Shown piece by piece: positions 60,801 to 64,000 of a DNA stretch of 64,000 nucleotides. The position numbers and the translations under genes are program-made. The notes below the pieces were generated by a model. That model did not search any database. It worked only from the letters and a program-made list of their open reading frames with translations, and was not told the origin of the DNA. Source of the stretch: Versatilivorator sp963663845 (GTDB lineage: Bacteria; Acidobacteriota; Terriglobia; Versatilivoradales; Versatilivoraceae). Location: assembly GCA_963663845.2 (NCBI GenBank), contig OY760650.2, positions 2,356,001 to 2,420,000 of the forward strand. Reading direction: 5' to 3'. Numbering within the stretch: position 1 is the first letter of the stretch; every line of letters starts with the position of its first letter.

Positions 60801-63800
60801 GGTTCGGCGCCTTCGGGCCGCAAATGGTCACTCACGAGGAGTTGGTTGCGCCCAGGCCGTCCGGGTTCTCGGTGTCGGGGCTGGCCACGGTGCCGAGCGC
60901 CTTCGTGTCCGCCGCTCTCTCCTTCGAGTATTCGGGACTGTTTTCCGGAGACAAGGTGCTGATTCACGCCGGGGCGGGCGGCGTCGGGCTGGCGGCCGTC
61001 CAGTGGGTGCAGGCCGCCGGAGCGGAGGTCTTCGCCACCGCCAGCGCGCCCAAGCAGGCCTATCTCCGGTCGCTGGGCGTGGAGCACGTATTCGACAGCC
61101 GCACCACGGCCTTCGGCAGCGAGATCCTGGAAGCCACCGGCGGCGCGGGCGTGGACGTGGTGCTGAACAGCCTGACGGGAGAGGGCTTCATCGACGCCAG
61201 TCTGTCCTGCCTCAGGCAGGGCGGCCGGTTCGTGGAGATGGCCAGGCGAGACATCCTGAGCGAGGAAGAGATGGCGAGGGTGCGTCCGGACGTGTCCTAC
61301 GCCATCCTGGAACTGGACGTCCTGAAGAAAACCGAGCCGGCCTGGGTGGGACGGGTGCTGCGGGGAGTGATGGAGCGCCTTTCGGCGGGAGAGCTGAAAC
61401 CGATCGTCCACAGCCGCTGGCCGCTCGCCGAAGCCGGGGCGGCCTTGAGCTTCATGCGGTCGGGCCGGCATCTGGGGAAGATCGTGGTGACGCCGCCGCC
61501 GCTGGTGAAGGGGCGCTTGCGGCAGGACCGGACTTATCTCGTGACAGGCGGTCTGGGCGGGATCGGACTGGCCATGGCCGGTTGGCTGGCCGACCACGGA
61601 GCCGGGGCCATCGTGCTCAACGGACGCCGCCCGCCCGGCGCCGAGGCCGAGGAGGCGATTGGCGGGCTGCGGGAGCGGGGCGCGACGGTAGAGGTGGAGC
61701 TGGCGGACGTGACCGACGCGGCCGCCATCGACGAGATGCTGGCGAGGATGGATGCGGCCCTGCCGCCGCTCGGGGGCGTCATCCACAGCGTGGGCGTGCT
61801 GTCGGACGGCGCGCTCACCAACCAGAGCTGGGAGCGATTTGAAACGGTGCTGTGGCCGAAGGTGCTGGGCGCATGGCACCTGCACCGGGCCACCCAGGAC
61901 CTCGACCTGGATCTCTTCATCCTCTTTTCGAGCCGGGTCGGCGTCATGGGCAATCCGGGCCAGGCCAACCACGCGGCGGCCAACGCCTTTCTGGACCAGC
62001 TCGCCGGCCACCGCCGCGCCCGGGGGCTGCCCGGGCAGGCCATTGCCTGGGGCGCCTGGTCGGAGATCGGCGAGGCCGCGGAACAACGGGACCGGATTGA
62101 CCGGCAACGAACGGCGCTTGGAGGCCGCTGGTTTACTCCGCAGCAGGGTCTGCGGGCTTTCGACCAGCTTGTGCGCCAGGACGCCGCCACTTCGGTGGTG
62201 ATGTCGATGGACTGGTCGGTGTTCGAAGAGGCCGTAGGCGACCGCCCCCCCTTCCTGGAGGACTTGCTGTCCGCCGCCTCCGACGCCGATGCCGATTCCC
62301 CGGCCTCGTCGGAGGACCTGCTCTCCCGCTTGCAGGAAGCGCCGGGACGCGAGGAACTGCTGGTTGCCTTCCTGCAGCAGGAGGTGCAGGCGGTGCTGAG
62401 GCTGCCCTCGGCGCCCGAGTCCACCGTGGGATTCTTCGACCTGGGCATGGATTCGCTGATGGCGGTGGAGTTGCGGAATCGTCTCAACCGGGCGTTTGCG
62501 GAGGAGTACACGGTACCCAATACCGTGGTGTTCGACTACCCGGACGTCGCAGCCCTGGCCCGTCACCTGGCCGGAGAACTGGGCGGGGCCGCCAGTGCGC
62601 CTGCCGCCCGGACGCAACCCGAGCCGGAGCGCCAGGCAGTGGTGCAGCCAGAAGTGGACGGAATTGCGATCGTGGGCATGGCCTGCCGATTTCCCGGAGC
62701 ACCGGATCTTGCGGCATTCTGGCGCCAGCTCGAGGCGGGCGAGGACGCGGTGACGGACGGTCGCGGGAACTCCGGGTCCCGAAGCAGTCTTGCCCGGGAT
62801 CTTCCCCCCGAGTACGCCGCCTACCGCCAGGGCGGGTTTGTGGAAGGGATCGAGCAGTTCGACTCCAGGTTCTTTCGGATTTCGCCGATTGAGGCTCGCA
62901 CGATGGATCCGCGGCAACGGATGCTGCTGGAGACGAGCTGGCAGGCGCTTGAGGATGCGGGGGTGAATCCGGACCGGTTGCGGGGCAGCCGAACCGGGAT
63001 CTATGCCGGCATTTCCACCAGCGAATACCGGGACCTGATGACAAGCGGCCAACACGGCGTCAACTACCTGGGCACCGCCGCCAGCATGACGCTGGGGCGA
63101 ATTTCCTTCGCGCTGGGATTGGAGGGACCGACCATTCCGGTGGAGCTCAATTGCGCATCGTCGCTGGTGGCGGTGCACTATGCGGTCTCGGCCTTGCGGC
63201 TGGGCGAGGTGGACATGGCTCTGGTCGGAGGCGCGCACGTAGTCCTGTCGGCTGATGTAACCCGAGAGATGGCGGAACTGGGGATGCTGTCGGCCAGCGG
63301 GCGCTGCCGGGCCTTCGATGCCGCCGCCGACGGTTTCGCCCGGGGCGAGGGCTGCGGGATGGTCGTCCTGAAGCGTTTGAGCCAGGCGGAGGCCGACGGC
63401 GACCGCATCTGGGGAGTCATCCGCGGGTCGGCGGTCAACCAGAACGGAGCCAGCGCCGGACCGACGGTGCCGAACGGTCCGGCCCAGGAGCGGGTGATCG
63501 CGGAGGCGCTGTCGCGGGGGCCGGTTGCCCCGCAGGAAGTGGACTACCTGGAGGCCCACGGGGCCGGTTCAGCCTTCGGCGACCCCATTGAGGTGCAGTC
63601 GGCCGCGGCGGTGTACGGCCAGGGGCGCGAAGCGGACCGACCGCTCCTGATCGGTTCGGTGAAGACCAACATCGGTCACCTGGAGCCGGCGGCCGGAGTT
63701 GCGAGCCTGATCAAGACCGTTTTGGCCATGAAGCGGGGGGCCATCCCCAAGAATCTGCATTTCCGGGATCCGAACCCGCACCTGGAATGGGACCGGCTTC

Positions 63801-64000
63801 CGGTTCGGGTGGTGTCGGCCATGACCGACTGGCCCAGTCATCCCGGTCGCCCGCCGCGCGCGGGGGTGAGCGCTTTTGGAATTTCGGGAACGAACTCCCA
63901 CGTGGTTGTGGAAGGGTACGGGGAAACGAACGGCGCCGAACCTGACCAGGGGGCCCTGCCCGAGGGGGCCGCCCAACCCGTAGCCGTTTCCCTGCCGGGG
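54869..64000 (+). CDS. Type I modular polyketide synthase, fully reducing and C-methylating, partial
   Basis: Starts at ATG 54869 with AAGGAG before it and stays open to the right edge (over 3040 residues). KS1 (24-450): Cys198 in VDAACASSM, EAHGTGTAVG, KTNVGHLESA. AT (590-870): GHSIGE with Ser681 and a RAFHS motif, nearer to malonyl- than methylmalonyl-type. DH (960-1250): His992 in SDHRVFNRVVAPGA, where Asn replaces the usual Gly of HxxxG, and HPLVLDGC. C-methyltransferase: EVGAGTGSA from 1491. Structural KR half (1660-1870), ER (1905-2208, HAGAGGVGLAA), KR (2221-2400, GGLGGIG; the YAAAN motif reads HAAAN, His2368). ACP: Ser2529 in LGMDSLMAVEL. KS2 begins near 2595 with Cys2762 in ELNCASSLV. 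No loading domain or thioesterase is seen. The product is probably a reduced, methyl-branched chain. Confidence 0.95.
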   Translation, partial: MASNRSSNPAEHRARMAAPGRTGPPIAIVGMACRFPGAPDIPAFWRLLEAGRNSVSEGVPGSGIGRWGQLFPDDTVRSDGCRYGAFVDDIDRFDEAFFRISPVEAELLDPQQRMMLETSWEALEDAGIDPESLRESLTGVYTGISNDEYRMLVVESSKPAEAAGCLYALSGTNLNGASGRVSFVLGLRGPAKAVDAACASSMVSVHDAVADLQQGKADLAIAGGVQAILNGRIYELRADSMMLSPDGQCKAFDASANGYVRGEGCGVLVLKRLGDAEADGDRIRAVIRGAAVNHGGAGVGLTVPNTPALEEVMKTALSDAGISPLEVDYLEAHGTGTAVGDPIEIDAVAAVYGKGRPDSRPLLIGSVKTNVGHLESAAGVAGVIKAALVLERGVIPKHLHFRNPNPSLDWDRLPLQVTSSMMDLPQRPERQRLAGVNSFGISGTNAHIVMEEYRAPDGASVSQPWTAGPARPVTVSLPATLGDLPLAEEEVRPRPRRLLPLSGKSEGALRDLAERYLAWLDERADRLSAEGEACGQLLSDMAWTAGVGRSHFGRRAGLVFHDAESLRDRLRGLAEEVRGASSRTPARVAFAYTGQGSQWAGMGKGLYRSEPVARAVLDRCEAVLRRERGVSLLEVMFGGSGSEGDLGDTAWEQPALYALQCALTALWSSAGVQPGVVVGHSIGELAAAQAAGVFSLEDGMRFAAKRGALMSQMEEGGMAAVFAPPERVGPAVEAVNAAASHVGLSISGYNGAHQVVSGPMAGIEAISKRFELDGVRVRRLNTTRAFHSALVEPILDELEASLGGVEIRPPSVTVVSNLTGRAMEPGRVQDGAYWRRHAREPVAFAQGVKTMADLGVEAVLEIGPRSVLAPMAASSWPQTPQAPPPVVLSSLRPPSDGAEETGRIDGFVEGVAEAYQAGLPIRFEGLFSGERRRRISLPSYPFQRERRWIELPRRRQGSAGHPLLGARHESARGEITYETEIFPSEPAWLSDHRVFNRVVAPGALYGAMAATASRLEGSGPVVVEDMQLHNPLVFEENESGADEEGRKLQVVLDPFEPASPRGVRIFSKGSEGEWTVHVEGRLVADTPEPGAGEPIDLEGLKAGLSPLDVAGYYRHRAGTGVDLRTLFRTLGRAWSRPGEALGEVSLPEALTGHGLDVHPLVLDGCFQVVGAARNLAGSEGGAAYLPFGWERLWLAGPLPDRVVCHARLSDASREAETGAGEPAEVLSGELRIYDPSGMLLGRLSGYAVKRATPAALLSAIEGVKDLLYEVVWRRSDLPPGITPADFFPSPGEVAAGAPLFAGYLRDAGVDPDDRDALLANLERWSRARALATLEELGWKRSAGETVEPEALRSRLDVLPEHQRLFRRMLEMLARSGVLQEAGDGFVVVVGPEDPLPAELPGDLEAFSSRLTDLHPHGLTEIGLFRRSGQALAEVLRGRQDPLTLLFSSGEPTAADLYLKAPVARAANRMLSEAVRKLVAALPEGRRLRVIEVGAGTGSATASVLPELPEGRFDYTYTDISAGFFSEAEARFGDGGGRILYRPLDIEKDPIPQGFDPHGYDLLIASNVLHATRYLEETLGHCLDLLAPSGQLIALENLSGLGWMDLTFGQLDGWWRFADDYRPHHALASPAVWRQALGQAGFQAAEVLGPDESDASRTPDKGVIVAQGPAQVKESSGLWILAADDGGVAAKLAAELAARNQTVVLASSEAPQDEGPAAAGPGVFRTAVEMDRRESWRALVARLPEGASLSGVVHLVGLDGHGAQATTGEMAEDVKRAGASALALVQGVADADAVPAQGLWLVTRGAQVLERERGGELAGATLWGFGKAAAREAAHLQPRMIDLDPGGAVSLDDVLNELLYPDAENHIAYRSGRRQVARLVRAGAGPERLALPEEPDWVLAPDSAGVFDRPHVQPLTARSLEPREVRVGVEAAGLNFWDVFRSLGFIEEGLLGREMCGRILEVGSEVSTVSAGDPVVGLGFGAFGPQMVTHEELVAPRPSGFSVSGLATVPSAFVSAALSFEYSGLFSGDKVLIHAGAGGVGLAAVQWVQAAGAEVFATASAPKQAYLRSLGVEHVFDSRTTAFGSEILEATGGAGVDVVLNSLTGEGFIDASLSCLRQGGRFVEMARRDILSEEEMARVRPDVSYAILELDVLKKTEPAWVGRVLRGVMERLSAGELKPIVHSRWPLAEAGAALSFMRSGRHLGKIVVTPPPLVKGRLRQDRTYLVTGGLGGIGLAMAGWLADHGAGAIVLNGRRPPGAEAEEAIGGLRERGATVEVELADVTDAAAIDEMLARMDAALPPLGGVIHSVGVLSDGALTNQSWERFETVLWPKVLGAWHLHRATQDLDLDLFILFSSRVGVMGNPGQANHAAANAFLDQLAGHRRARGLPGQAIAWGAWSEIGEAAEQRDRIDRQRTALGGRWFTPQQGLRAFDQLVRQDAATSVVMSMDWSVFEEAVGDRPPFLEDLLSAASDADADSPASSEDLLSRLQEAPGREELLVAFLQQEVQAVLRLPSAPESTVGFFDLGMDSLMAVELRNRLNRAFAEEYTVPNTVVFDYPDVAALARHLAGELGGAASAPAARTQPEPERQAVVQPEVDGIAIVGMACRFPGAPDLAAFWRQLEAGEDAVTDGRGNSGSRSSLARDLPPEYAAYRQGGFVEGIEQFDSRFFRISPIEARTMDPRQRMLLETSWQALEDAGVNPDRLRGSRTGIYAGISTSEYRDLMTSGQHGVNYLGTAASMTLGRISFALGLEGPTIPVELNCASSLVAVHYAVSALRLGEVDMALVGGAHVVLSADVTREMAELGMLSASGRCRAFDAAADGFARGEGCGMVVLKRLSQAEADGDRIWGVIRGSAVNQNGASAGPTVPNGPAQERVIAEALSRGPVAPQEVDYLEAHGAGSAFGDPIEVQSAAAVYGQGREADRPLLIGSVKTNIGHLEPAAGVASLIKTVLAMKRGAIPKNLHFRDPNPHLEWDRLPVRVVSAMTDWPSHPGRPPRAGVSAFGISGTNSHVVVEGYGETNGAEPDQGALPEGAAQPVAVSLPG

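Noticed and set aside
58640..63559. 1639-residue minus-strand frame opposite the polyketide synthase
   Set aside because: It is a GC-driven shadow; the plus-strand frame is continuous with intact PKS active sites.

Overview
The window is high-GC DNA from a Gram-negative bacterium: it has a beta-barrel outer-membrane protein, TRAP and ABC periplasmic binding proteins, and Tat-like leaders. Two separate sets of Planctomycete-type cytochrome plus DUF1501/DUF1552 genes, a phytanoyl-CoA dioxygenase, an LRR protein, a PIG-L/enolase/CUT1 cluster and many interspersed hairpin repeats suit Acidobacteriota, or a planctomycete-like relative, from soil or a marine/sponge setting. This assignment is an inference from gene content; there is no rRNA or marker gene here.

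Layout. 0-7.0 kb (minus strand): a sugar or sugar-acid cluster with two tandem paralogous binding proteins, two CUT1 permeases, a glycosidase-like beta-propeller protein, a shortened PIG-L deacetylase and an enolase-superfamily dehydratase that runs off the left edge. 7.5-12.1 kb: tRNA-Lys(CTT), a methyltransferase, a DUF1761 membrane protein, and a TAXI-TRAP transporter. 12.3-17.6 kb: a more AT-rich accessory island with three toxin-antitoxin pairs (HigBA, VapBC, BrnTA), each behind a palindromic operator. They are interleaved with about 240-bp MITE-like repeats, an IS1595 transposase remnant, unknown small genes and a decayed copy of part of the neighbouring MFS gene. 17.7-26.5 kb: MFS transporter, PhyH dioxygenase coupled to an unknown gene, LRR protein, DUF1501 plus DUF1549/DUF1553 cytochrome, RHH antitoxin-like regulator. 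26.7-31.2 kb: a polyamine-type ABC operon (potA-D-B-C order). 31.5-41.7 kb (plus strand): a secreted double-Cache protein, a sodium:solute symporter, a giant DUF1592-type cytochrome with its DUF1552 partner, and a beta-barrel protein.

41.98-49.56 kb is the main defence-like locus: a solo HigA-type regulator, a 1063-aa beta-class DNA methyltransferase, an AbiJ-NTD4-like protein and a 1024-aa helicase-nuclease. The last three are translationally coupled, so the AbiJ-like protein is built into a type III-like restriction system. It is followed by small DUF1640-like and DUF2442 genes and a two-gene ABC exporter. 52.7-54.6 kb is a complete group II intron whose 5' end lies exactly at the base of a hairpin repeat that occurs intact elsewhere in the window. 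From 54.87 kb to the right edge runs one uninterrupted type I polyketide synthase reading frame, KS-AT-DH-cMT-(structural KR)-ER-KR-ACP-KS, behind a recognisable promoter with a perfect inverted repeat.

Three dispersed repeat families recur through the intergenic spaces. The most promising leads are the embedded AbiJ-like gene in the Mod/Res operon, the fully reducing C-methylating PKS, the MITE/toxin-antitoxin island, and the intron in the hairpin repeat.
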